Assembly: GCA_018814245.1 (NCBI GenBank)
Contig: JAHIZN010000252.1
Location: 1-14,252, forward strand
Length of the DNA: 14,252 nucleotides
From: a bacterium
Lineage (GTDB): Bacteria; UBA9089; CG2-30-40-21
Reading direction: 5' to 3'
A model generated the notes under the pieces. It was not told where the DNA came from. It ran no database searches and saw nothing but the letters and a program-made list of their open reading frames with translations. The translations under genes were made by a program, and so were the position numbers. Below, piece by piece: positions 1 to 6,261 of the stretch (its first letter is position 1; every line of letters begins with the position of its first letter).

Positions 1-24
1 AAATTCAATCGGTTTGAAATTATA

Positions 25-99
25 CAGTTCCTACGGAACTGATTGATTTGTTTATAATTGTTCTACCGATATTATGTTCCTAACGGAACAATTGTCGGT
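25..99. repeat. Two palindromes upstream of the kinase gene
   Basis: CAGTTCC (25-31) and GGAACTG (35-41) form a perfect 7-bp inverted repeat around TAC. TGTTCC (75-80) and GGAACA (85-90) form a second around TAAC, with outer arms ACCGA (65-69) and TCGGT (95-99). The shared core (GTTCC, short spacer, GGAAC) suggests two copies of one intergenic repeat. An in-frame ATG at 74 lies inside the second stem, which argues against it being the kinase start. Confidence 0.6.
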
Positions 100-160
100 G
101 TTTTATAAGCTTGATGTAATTATCCACAACCGCACAGGTCGAAAGAATTGGGGAAATTAT

Positions 161-1753
161 ATGCCGCTAAAGAAAAAGATAGTTCTTAGTTTTTTTATAA
201 CATCAGTTATCATAGTTAGTTTTGTCATCGCTACCTATCTCGGTTTTATAAATAGTAAAAGGGAGATTCGCTATCTTGAGCTGTCAGATACTATAAGAAG
301 TAAATCATTATTGCTCAGGAGACATGAAAAAAACTTCTTCCTTTATGGGGATGATAAAGAAAGAAGATATGTTCATATTTATCTGAAAGAGCTAAAAACC
401 GTTTTCAAAAAGGGTGCATCCTTTGATAACCCCAAGAAACTTCAATCCTTAGCTGCAAAGATTGATGAATATGGCCAAGGATTTGGTCGTATTGAAAACC
501 TTGCCGTAGACTTTCAAAAGGGCTTTGCTCAACTCAAGCCGTCTTTCCATGGATATTCTGTCTTCTTTCCCATTATTGAGTCTACCTTTCTGGAAAGACC
601 TCTGATTAACGCAAAGCTTCTGGAGGAGATATTTTCACTCAAAGGTGATGCCCCTATCATCAAAACGCTTGAAGCTTTGGATATGGAGATCAATACCTTG
701 AGAAAAAATGGCGAAGAGGTATTGAACCTTACCAATGAGTTGGATAAATCGGCAAGGATAAAGGTAGAGGGTGTTATCCACTCCACAGGATTTGTGGCAT
801 TGGTATTCTTTCCACTCTTTTTTGGTCTGGGCTTTGTGCTTCTGTTAGTCATAACTCACAGTGTGGTAAGCCGTTTAAAGGTATTAACCGTTGCTGTAGA
901 AAAAACAGGTAAAGGCGAATTTCCATCCTTGTCAATCCCTGAAAAACATGACGAGGTAGGTGTTCTAGTCAAGGCATTTGACAAGATGGAAAATGACCTT
1001 CTGGCAAGAGAAAAAGAGATTAACAAAAAGAATGAGGAATTGCTTCAAAGCAGGAAACTCGCCTCTATCGGTACCCTTGCCTCAGGCGTTGCTCATGAGC
1101 TTAATAATCCATTGAATAATATCTATCTTGCCGCACAAACCCTGTCAAAGGAAATAGGACATGAGAATTATCCCCAAATAGTCAGAGAATCTGTAGAGGA
1201 TATTTTTTCGCAGAGCATCAGGGTAAAAAGAATTGTCCATGACCTCCTTGAATTTGCAAGAGAAAAATCTCTTGAACTAAAAATGATTGACATCGTGAGC
1301 ATGATACAGCAGCTACTTGGCCAGATAACAACAAGTGAATGGGCTAAGATTAAATCTAATCTTAAATCTCCACAATGGCTTGAGGTACTTGCTGACAGGC
1401 ATCTCTTGCAGCAGGTATTTATCAACCTCTTTAGTAATGCGGTTGAGGCCATGGGGGATAATGGCTTGCTGGATGTAGAGATTGATATTGTTGGAAACGA
1501 TGTCTCAATTAAGGTTTCTGACACAGGCAAAGGCATTCTTCCTGAAAATATACCTGTAATATTTGACCCGTTTTTTACCACAAAGGAAAAAGGAACTGGT
1601 TTGGGGCTGGCAATTGTTTATAATATCATAAAAAGACATCATGGGAAGATAGGGGTTATTAGTGTGCCGAACAAGGGTACTACCTTTACCATAATCTTGC
1701 GAGCTGTACAGTTAGAATTTAATCCACAGATTACGCAGATTACACAGATGTGA
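161..1753 (+). CDS. Membrane sensor histidine kinase (HAMP, HisKA, HATPase)
   Basis: This is the sensor of a two-component system: it should autophosphorylate on histidine and pass the phosphate to the regulator encoded next. With ATG 161 it has 530 residues. A first membrane helix spans about 7-29, an extracytoplasmic domain about 30-205 that I do not recognise, and a second helix about 209-233. A HAMP-like linker (235-290) leads to the H-box with H312 (AHELNNP). The ATPase domain shows N422/N426, the G1 box DTGKGI at 454-459, and FDPFFTTKEKGTGLGL around 468-483. Start 161 has GGGGA just upstream; the alternative ATG 74 sits in a palindrome. The last 15 or so residues (from about 516, ending QITQITQM) are encoded by an inverted-repeat element, so the C-terminus is probably not native. 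Family call is firm; the signal sensed is unknown. Confidence 0.93.
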   Translation: MPLKKKIVLSFFITSVIIVSFVIATYLGFINSKREIRYLELSDTIRSKSLLLRRHEKNFFLYGDDKERRYVHIYLKELKTVFKKGASFDNPKKLQSLAAKIDEYGQGFGRIENLAVDFQKGFAQLKPSFHGYSVFFPIIESTFLERPLINAKLLEEIFSLKGDAPIIKTLEALDMEINTLRKNGEEVLNLTNELDKSARIKVEGVIHSTGFVALVFFPLFFGLGFVLLLVITHSVVSRLKVLTVAVEKTGKGEFPSLSIPEKHDEVGVLVKAFDKMENDLLAREKEINKKNEELLQSRKLASIGTLASGVAHELNNPLNNIYLAAQTLSKEIGHENYPQIVRESVEDIFSQSIRVKRIVHDLLEFAREKSLELKMIDIVSMIQQLLGQITTSEWAKIKSNLKSPQWLEVLADRHLLQQVFINLFSNAVEAMGDNGLLDVEIDIVGNDVSIKVSDTGKGILPENIPVIFDPFFTTKEKGTGLGLAIVYNIIKRHHGKIGVISVPNKGTTFTIILRAVQLEFNPQITQITQM

Positions 1754-1931
1754 TGATTGGAGTTCAGGTGCCAGAGGTGCTACCTCTTGCTACCTCATTT
1801 AGCCTTTCATAATGAAATCCTAAAGGATTAACTCCAATAGTTGCTGATAGTTGGACATAGGACTAAAAAATTAATAATCTGTGGTAATCTGTGAAATCTG
1901 TGGATATAATTTCTCATTTCTAATTGTACAG
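1704..1931. repeat. Inverted-repeat element between kinase and regulator
   Basis: CTGTACAGTTAGAA (1704-1717) is the reverse complement of 1918-1931 with one mismatch. Just inside, the CACAGATTA-type repeats at 1721-1750 are mirrored at 1876-1904. Together they form a 228-bp element with imperfect arms. Its interior holds CCAGAGGTGCTACCTC (1771-1786) and an AATCC-TAAA-GGATT hairpin (1816-1829). The left arm runs into the kinase frame and provides its stop; the right arm ends 14 nt before the regulator's ribosome binding site. No transposase is present, so it would be MITE-like or a compound intergenic repeat. No target duplication is evident. Confidence 0.55.
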
Positions 1932-1955
1932 AGCATAATTTTACCGGGAGAAAAC

Positions 1956-3284
1956 ATGAAATTTAAGATATTAATTGCTGAGGATGAAGAGATAGCCCTG
2001 AAACACCTTAAGCTTTCACTTGAAGGGGAAGGCTGGACAGTTGTCGGTGTGCAGAATGGGCTTGAGGCATGGAACAAGATTGAGAATGAGGGGTGCAACC
2101 TTCTTATCGCCGACATAAAGATGCCGGGATTAGATGGACTAAGCCTGCTTGCTAAGGTCAAAGAGGAGTACCCCCATATTGATGTAATAATAATCACTGG
2201 TTTTGCCAGCGTAGAATCTGCTGTTGATGCCATGAAAAAGGGTGCTACTGATTATATTACCAAGCCTTTTAACCTTGATGAATTGAGATTAAAGGTACGA
2301 AAGATTCAGGAGAAAAATAGATTAGAAAAAGAAAACATTGCCCTTAAAGCCTCTCTCAATATAAATGAAAATCGGCCATTTATTGCCAAAAGCAAGATGA
2401 TGGAGGGTGTAATAAATATCATCTCCGGGCTGAAAGAGTCTGATTGTAATGTCTTGATAACAGGTGAAAGCGGGGTGGGCAAGGGGTTGGTGGCAAAGCT
2501 TATCCATGATACAGGACATCGGGCTGATGGTGTTTTTCTATCCTTAAACTGTGCCGTCTTTACGGGAGAACTGCTGGCAAGTGAGCTGTTTGGCTATGAA
2601 AAGGGTGCATTTACCGGTGCGGTTACCTCTAAGCAAGGATTGATTGAGATTGCCAATGATGGGACATTATTCTTAGATGAGATAGCTGAGATGTCACCTG
2701 CCCTGCAGGCTAAATTATTAAAGGTTATAGAGGATAGAGAATTCTTTAGGCTCGGCGGGACAAAACCAAGAAGGGTTGATGTCAGATTTATTGCCGCCAC
2801 TAATCAGAACATAACAACACTTCTGCAAAACGGCAATTTCAGAACGGATCTATATTATCGGCTTAATGTCATGGATATTCACATCCCTCCGCTTCGTGAA
2901 AGGAAAGAGGACATTCCTTTACTTGCTAAACATTTTCTTAAAAAACATTCAGCAAAGGCTAATAAAAGGATTGAGGGATTCAGTCAGAAAGCTATGGATG
3001 TTTTTATGTCATACGGCTTTCCCGGAAATGTCAGGGAATTAGAAAATATTATAGAAAGAGCAGTAATCTTAGAAAAGACATCCATGATCAGACCCGAAAA
3101 CCTTCCACAGAGCATAAATCTTTTTGCCATTGAAGCAATAGATCCCAACAGGATCAGGACAATAGACGAGATCAACAGGGATTATGCAGAGAAGGTGCTT
3201 GAGATTGCAGGGGATAACAAATCAAAAGCCGCAAGCGTATTGGGTATCTCAAGAACCAGCCTCTGGCGGATTTTGAATAAATAA
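1956..3284 (+). CDS. NtrC-family sigma-54-dependent response regulator
   Basis: A 442-residue transcription activator, partner of the kinase upstream. The receiver domain (about 1-120) has acidic residues E9/D10, phospho-acceptor D53, T81 and K103. The AAA+ domain (about 142-375) has Walker A GESGVGKG (170-177), the sigma-54 contact loop GAFTGA (217-222), Walker B GTLFLDE (236-242), arginine-finger candidates R296 and R302, and GFPGNVRELEN (354-364). A Fis-type helix-turn-helix (about 420-440) ends the protein. All catalytic and sigma-54 contact residues are intact, so it should be a working activator. ATG 1956 is chosen for GGGAG at 1946-1950; a longer in-frame start at 1881 would begin inside the repeat. 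A sigma-54 promoter with a palindromic upstream site lies about 450 bp downstream of its stop and is the likely target. Confidence 0.96.
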   Translation: MKFKILIAEDEEIALKHLKLSLEGEGWTVVGVQNGLEAWNKIENEGCNLLIADIKMPGLDGLSLLAKVKEEYPHIDVIIITGFASVESAVDAMKKGATDYITKPFNLDELRLKVRKIQEKNRLEKENIALKASLNINENRPFIAKSKMMEGVINIISGLKESDCNVLITGESGVGKGLVAKLIHDTGHRADGVFLSLNCAVFTGELLASELFGYEKGAFTGAVTSKQGLIEIANDGTLFLDEIAEMSPALQAKLLKVIEDREFFRLGGTKPRRVDVRFIAATNQNITTLLQNGNFRTDLYYRLNVMDIHIPPLRERKEDIPLLAKHFLKKHSAKANKRIEGFSQKAMDVFMSYGFPGNVRELENIIERAVILEKTSMIRPENLPQSINLFAIEAIDPNRIRTIDEINRDYAEKVLEIAGDNKSKAASVLGISRTSLWRILNK

Positions 3285-3328
3285 ACCAGAGTTGTGTAAT
3301 TGCACTTAAGATTAGAGAATTGTTGTAC

Positions 3329-3630
3329 CATGTAATGGGTCAATGAAATGGGGAAAATTTCTACAGGAAAGATACACACCCCCTACCCCCTCTTTTTAGA
3401 GGGGAATTTCTACACCATCCCCTCTTTTAGAGGGGAATTCTACACCATCCCATATTTTAGAGGGGAATTCTACACCCCAGCATTTTTAGCCATATCCCCT
3501 TCCTATTCCCCTCTATTAAGAGGGGTTAGGGGTGTGTCTCTCTCTATTAATATGTGTCCAGTTCACTTTACTAAAACAAAATACACCTTCCGCTAAACAA
3601 TTTCCCCCCATTTTACTGACCCATTACATG
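3329..3630. repeat. 302-bp MITE-like element with about 31-bp terminal inverted repeats
   Basis: The left end (3329-3359) begins CATGTAATGGGTCA, and the right end (3599-3630) finishes with its exact reverse complement TGACCCATTACATG. The match continues inward through AAATGGGG with few mismatches, giving arms of about 31 bp. The interior has 30-bp tandem palindromic units and a second, inner inverted repeat. There is no transposase and no clear target-site duplication. Confidence 0.65.
3375..3536. repeat. Tandem and inverted CCCCTCTTTTAGAGGGG repeats
   Basis: Three adjacent units begin at about 3386, 3419 and 3449; the last two are 30 bp long. The first two contain CCCCTC and GAGGGG arms around a T/A-rich loop, followed by GAATTCTACACC or close variants. 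In the third unit the left arm has degenerated. The outer edges CACACCCCCTACCCCCTC (3375-3392) and GAGGGGTTAGGGGTGTG (3520-3536) are an inverted pair, so this is a second repeat nested in the larger element. Confidence 0.7.
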
Positions 3631-3672
3631 CCTTGATGATTAATGGCATCACCATCCCCTCTGTTCACAACC

Positions 3673-3687
3673 GTTTCAATTTGAAAC
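3673..3687. promoter_or_regulatory. Palindromic putative activator-binding site (UAS)
   Basis: GTTTCAATTTGAAAC is an inverted repeat with 7-bp arms around one base. Its centre lies about 63 bp upstream of the -24 element and about 88 bp upstream of the predicted transcription start, a usual place for an enhancer bound by an NtrC-family dimer. Binding by the regulator encoded at 1956-3284 is inferred from position only. Confidence 0.55.
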
Positions 3688-3741
3688 AACCATTCTCGCC
3701 ACAACATAACGCTTCCCCTTTAATTTCAATGGATTTACATT

Positions 3742-3757
3742 TGGCACGCTTTTTGCT
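3742..3757 (+). promoter_or_regulatory. Sigma-54 (-24/-12) promoter
   Basis: TGGCACGCTTTTTGCT matches the sigma-54 consensus TGGCACG-N4-TTGCW, with the invariant GG (3743-3744) and GC (3755-3756) at correct spacing. Transcription should start near 3768, giving a leader of about 17 nt before ATG 3785. It faces the UspA/TauE operon, and an NtrC-family activator is encoded next door. Confidence 0.85.
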
Positions 3758-3784
3758 TATTGTTTGGCAGGTGGTGAAAGAACG

Positions 3785-4261
3785 ATGAAGGAAGAGCTTC
3801 TATTTGTTACAAAAGATACGGATGAATGGGATGAGGGATTTTCTTATGTGCTTGAGCTTGCCCAGACACTCAAGGCAGGGATAGCTGTCCTGATGGTTAC
3901 AGACAGGCAACCCAAAAATACCTATGAGGAGATGATGATTGCTGTTGCCTTGGCTGAGGGAGGTTCCCCTGATATGGCAAGGAACCATCTCCTAACCGGG
4001 CAGAACAAAAGGCTCAAGGCAGTTGAGAGTAAAAATGTCCGGAAGCTAAGTGAGAAATGTGTCGGCTCTGCGGTAGATTTTATCTGTGAAGTAAGGGTCG
4101 GGGATACTATCTCCCTCATAAAGGAGCTTCTTAAAAAAAGACCCGCTATTAGCATGATTCTTCTGAGCCATAGCCTTTCAAGGGTATTGGATAAAGGTAA
4201 GATGATTAAAGATATAACGAAACCTATTGTACTTATTACAAGACAGGGAAAGGAGGGATAG
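3785..4261 (+). CDS. UspA-like nucleotide-binding-fold protein
   Basis: A soluble 158-residue protein that looks like a divergent universal stress protein: N-terminal beta strand EELLFVTKD, alternating helices and strands, and a C-terminal strand PIVLITRQ. The usual C-terminal ATP-binding glycine/serine motif (G-2X-G-9X-G-S/T) is not visible, so it may not bind ATP. ATG 3785 follows AGGTGG; an in-frame TTG at 3764 would lie upstream of the predicted sigma-54 transcription start and is unlikely. It is the first gene of the operon, and its TAG directly abuts the ATG of the small membrane protein. A role beside the TauE-type exporter, perhaps regulatory, is inference. Confidence 0.75.
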   Translation: MKEELLFVTKDTDEWDEGFSYVLELAQTLKAGIAVLMVTDRQPKNTYEEMMIAVALAEGGSPDMARNHLLTGQNKRLKAVESKNVRKLSEKCVGSAVDFICEVRVGDTISLIKELLKKRPAISMILLSHSLSRVLDKGKMIKDITKPIVLITRQGKEG

Positions 4262-4510
4262 ATGTCAGGATACAAAAGAAAGCCTTACGGAAAGATGCTC
4301 CTGATGGGTTGTATTTCAATAATACTCTATACCATTTTGCTTATGAGGCAGGATTTAATCAATCACTATTTTGGCAAAGGTGGATTATATGCTGTATTGC
4401 CCATAGTTACAGCATTTATCTTTTCATATATTCACGGCACTTTCACATCTTGTTTCTGGACCGTGCTGGGGATTGAGGCGGCAAAGAAGAAGGAGAAAAA
4501 GGATGCATGA
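4262..4510 (+). CDS. Small two-helix membrane protein of the exporter operon
   Basis: 82 residues with two hydrophobic segments (about 11-28 and 41-70), a basic N-terminus and a lysine-rich C-terminal tail (KKKEKK). The second segment holds a distinctive FSYIHGTFTSCFW stretch with polar residues. GGAGG lies just before ATG 4262, which immediately follows the previous stop. The end overlaps the TauE start by 8 bp, which suggests translational coupling and possibly a small subunit or assembly partner of the exporter. I recognise no named family. Confidence 0.8.
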   Translation: MSGYKRKPYGKMLLMGCISIILYTILLMRQDLINHYFGKGGLYAVLPIVTAFIFSYIHGTFTSCFWTVLGIEAAKKKEKKDA

Positions 4511-5558
4511 GATATCTGTTAATTTTATTAATCTGGATACGATAAATATTATTTATCTCTTTATGATAGGATTTGTTGGAGGGCTTGTCAGCGGATTTAT
4601 AGGTTCAGGCGGTGCCTTTGTCTTAACACCAGGGATGATGAGTTTGGGTGTACCTGGTCTTGTAGCCGTAGCAAGCAATATGTGTCATAAGTTCCCCAAG
4701 GCACTTGTAGGGGCAATTAAACGCGCCAGATATGGTCAGGTAGATGTGAAACTTGGGCTAATCATGGGTATCTCTGCTGAGGCAGGGATGTTATATGGGG
4801 CACAGATCCAGGAGAATATCAAGAATTCCTTTGGGGATGCCGGTTCTAATCTTTATATAAGTGTGTCATTCGTGGTCATACTTGCTTTGGTAGGCAGTTT
4901 TGTCTTTCTCGATGCATGGAAGGTTTATAAATCAGAAACTATCGATGAAGAAGAAAAACCAACAAGACTTGCCTGCTGGGTTCAGTCTGTCAACATTCCG
5001 GGAACCATGGTTTATTTTAAGAGTTTAAGGGCACGAGTCTCTGTTCTCTTTACCATTCCACTCGGTTTTGCTACAGGGATGCTTGCCGCAACCATTGCTG
5101 TTGGTGGTTTCATTGGAGTACCTTCAATGATATATGTCTTAGGTGCTCCCAGTCTTATGGCTTCTGCTACAGAGCTGGTTATTGCCTTTGTTATGGGTTT
5201 GGGAGGTTCTTTTAAGTATGCATTGCATGGATTGGTTGACATTCGGCTGGCAATGATTATCCTTGCCGGCTCTCTATTTGGCATTCAACTTGGGGCAATG
5301 GGAACAACCTATGTCAAGCCATTTATAATAAAGGTGGTTATGGGTTTAATCATGGTTATTGTCCTTTTTAGCCGGGTTTTAATGGTGCCTGTCTACATGT
5401 CTCAACTCGGATTAATACCGACTATCCCGGAAGATATGATGAATCTATTAAAAAATACAAGCTTTGTTATTATGATTGTTGCTTTAGCCACAGGTGCCTT
5501 TATTGTCCTTAAATCTATGTGGCAGGGGTATCGGACGGCAACAAAAGGAGGAATGTAA
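4503..5558 (+). CDS. TauE/SafE-family membrane exporter
   Basis: An integral inner-membrane protein of 351 residues. The family (PF01925) moves small organic or sulfur oxyanions such as sulfite or sulfoacetate. The internal duplication is visible: GFVGGLVSGFIGSGGAFVLT at about 23-42 and GFATGMLAATIAVGGFIGVP at about 188-207, each followed by a conserved helix (GVPGLVAVASNM; GAPSLMASATELV). Several more helices follow, with a polar loop at about 142-175. ATG 4503 is preceded by AGGAG (4491-4495). The gene overlaps the small membrane gene upstream, and a UspA fragment starts 2 nt after its stop. The substrate cannot be read from the sequence; sulfur anions are the family-level guess. Confidence 0.9.
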   Translation: MHEISVNFINLDTINIIYLFMIGFVGGLVSGFIGSGGAFVLTPGMMSLGVPGLVAVASNMCHKFPKALVGAIKRARYGQVDVKLGLIMGISAEAGMLYGAQIQENIKNSFGDAGSNLYISVSFVVILALVGSFVFLDAWKVYKSETIDEEEKPTRLACWVQSVNIPGTMVYFKSLRARVSVLFTIPLGFATGMLAATIAVGGFIGVPSMIYVLGAPSLMASATELVIAFVMGLGGSFKYALHGLVDIRLAMIILAGSLFGIQLGAMGTTYVKPFIIKVVMGLIMVIVLFSRVLMVPVYMSQLGLIPTIPEDMMNLLKNTSFVIMIVALATGAFIVLKSMWQGYRTATKGGM

Positions 5559-5560
5559 TC

Positions 5561-5680
5561 ATGGGAAGATATAACAAAATCCTCGTACCATTTGATGGTT
5601 CTGCCTCAAGCAAAAATGCACTCTTTGAGGTAGTTAAGCTGCAGCAATCAGCAATTCTCGGTGAACAATTGCCTGAATAA
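5561..5680 (+). pseudogene. Truncated UspA gene
   Basis: The frame starts MGRYNKILVPFDGSASSKNA, the typical universal stress protein N-terminus (strand, then the PFDGS phosphate-side loop and first helix). It stops after 39 residues, against about 140-160 for the family. The break coincides with an inverted-repeat element beginning at 5650, and the last ten or so residues are element-encoded. It follows TauE by 2 nt with AGGAGG at 5546-5551, so an intact operon probably ended with a second UspA. I see no continuation beyond the element. Confidence 0.8.
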
Positions 5681-5881
5681 TGGCATTACATTTTGTGCAA
5701 CATTATCCATGCTGTTTTGAAAATATCCCAAATAATATGGCAAATGACAATTGGTGTGCAAAAATATCTTGCGGTGGATGGCGTAGGGGCGAACGGCCGT
5801 TCGCCCCTACCACAGATGTTCTCGCTGACAGGGGCAATGAATGAAAAAACATTAGTCTCATGTTGTTCACCGAGAATTGCT
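5650..5881. repeat. 232-bp element with 19-bp perfect terminal inverted repeats
   Basis: AGCAATTCTCGGTGAACAA at 5650-5668 recurs as a perfect reverse complement at 5863-5881, with weaker symmetry further inward (around TAATG). It contains a 28-bp palindrome (5783-5810). It encodes no transposase and interrupts the second UspA gene of the operon, as expected of a MITE-like insertion. No clear target duplication is visible at the edges. Confidence 0.65.
5783..5810. repeat. 28-bp perfect GC-rich palindrome
   Basis: GTAGGGGCGAACGG followed directly by its exact reverse complement. It is much richer in G+C than its surroundings and sits inside the 232-bp element. Similar GTAGGGGCG palindromes are common dispersed intergenic repeats in bacteria. 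Confidence 0.8.
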
Positions 5882-5892
5882 GCTCGACAGGC

Positions 5893-6001
5893 TGTTACGG
5901 AATGGGAATTTGGTACGAGAAGCATACAGCATATTGTGCTAATCTCAGCAGCAGGTGCTATATATGGTATAGTGTTGCCACTGATTATTAGTTCCGTAAC
6001 A
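5893..6001. repeat. 109-bp segment bounded by 10-bp inverted repeats
   Basis: TGTTACGGAA (5893-5902) is mirrored by TTCCGTAACA (5992-6001). It begins 11 bp after the right end of the 232-bp element. Its short arms make it less certain than the larger elements. Confidence 0.4.
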
Positions 6002-6007
6002 ACCTCT

Positions 6008-6031
6008 CGACTGTCATTTCGACTGTCATTT
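6008..6031. repeat. 12-bp tandem repeat (two copies)
   Basis: CGACTGTCATTT occurs twice in tandem (6008-6019, 6020-6031), followed by CGACCAAAAGGGAGAAATC. The CATTTCGACC...GGGAGAAATCTC wording is a dispersed intergenic repeat type. Confidence 0.7.
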
Positions 6032-6086
6032 CGACCAAAAGGGAGAAATCTCATAATTGCAACGAAACAGGAGTAATTACAAATGA

Positions 6087-6122
6087 GAGGTAGCACCTCT
6101 GGCGGAGGTAGCACCTCTGGCG
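6087..6122. repeat. 18-bp tandem repeat with GAGGT/ACCTC hairpins
   Basis: GAGGTAGCACCTCTGGCG occurs twice (6087-6104 and 6105-6122); each copy contains GAGGT-AGC-ACCTC. The same core lies inverted at 1771-1786. A GGAAGAGCC (6122-6130) / GGCTCTTCC (6172-6180) inverted pair follows directly. Confidence 0.75.
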
Positions 6123-6261
6123 GAAGAGCCGTTGGCAAGGATTATATCCTTAGGATTTACACTTATTACATGGCTCTTCCTCTGTAAACTATAGGGTTAG
6201 GTGAAAATATCTCACATACTAATCACTGACTCATTACAAATTTAATAAAAATTGTCTTGAC

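Larger units (their letters stand above)
3285..3763. other. Intergenic region: inverted-repeat element, then enhancer and sigma-54 promoter
   Basis: This 479-bp stretch holds no convincing gene. It contains a 302-bp element with terminal inverted repeats (3329-3630), then a palindromic putative activator site (3673-3687) and a sigma-54 promoter (3742-3757). An open frame at 3348-3596 encodes only translated repeats. Confidence 0.75.

Noticed and set aside
120..128. DnaA box TTATCCACA as a sign of a replication origin
   Set aside because: A perfect single box, but only one other loose match in the window (7181-7189), no cluster, and no dnaA or dnaN nearby.
74..160. Longer kinase start at ATG 74
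   Set aside because: The codon lies inside a palindromic stem, has no ribosome binding site, and the added residues are not hydrophobic or signal-like; ATG 161 has GGGGA upstream.
1881..1955. Longer start of the response regulator at 1881
   Set aside because: The extra 25 residues are encoded by the repeat arm, and the receiver domain begins properly at ATG 1956 behind GGGAG.
3386..3478. CRISPR-like array
   Set aside because: The units are directly adjacent without unique spacers, and no cas gene is in the window.
3348..3596. 82-codon open frame in the intergenic region
   Set aside because: Its translation is a periodic GEFYT-type repeat made by the 30-bp tandem units; no ribosome binding site or domain.
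3764..3784. TTG start of the UspA-like gene at 3764
   Set aside because: It lies just upstream of the predicted sigma-54 transcription start (about 3768), so it would not be in the mRNA.
5681..5700. Sigma-54-like TGGCATTACATTTTGTGCAA
   Set aside because: GG and GC are 3 bp too far apart for a -24/-12 promoter, and it lies in the repeat element.
5693..6076. 127-codon frame with a SAAGAIYGIVLPLIISS stretch resembling a V-ATPase proteolipid helix
   Set aside because: The frame crosses the element end, the GC palindrome and tandem repeats; the essential acidic residue of the proteolipid is absent and the resemblance is short.
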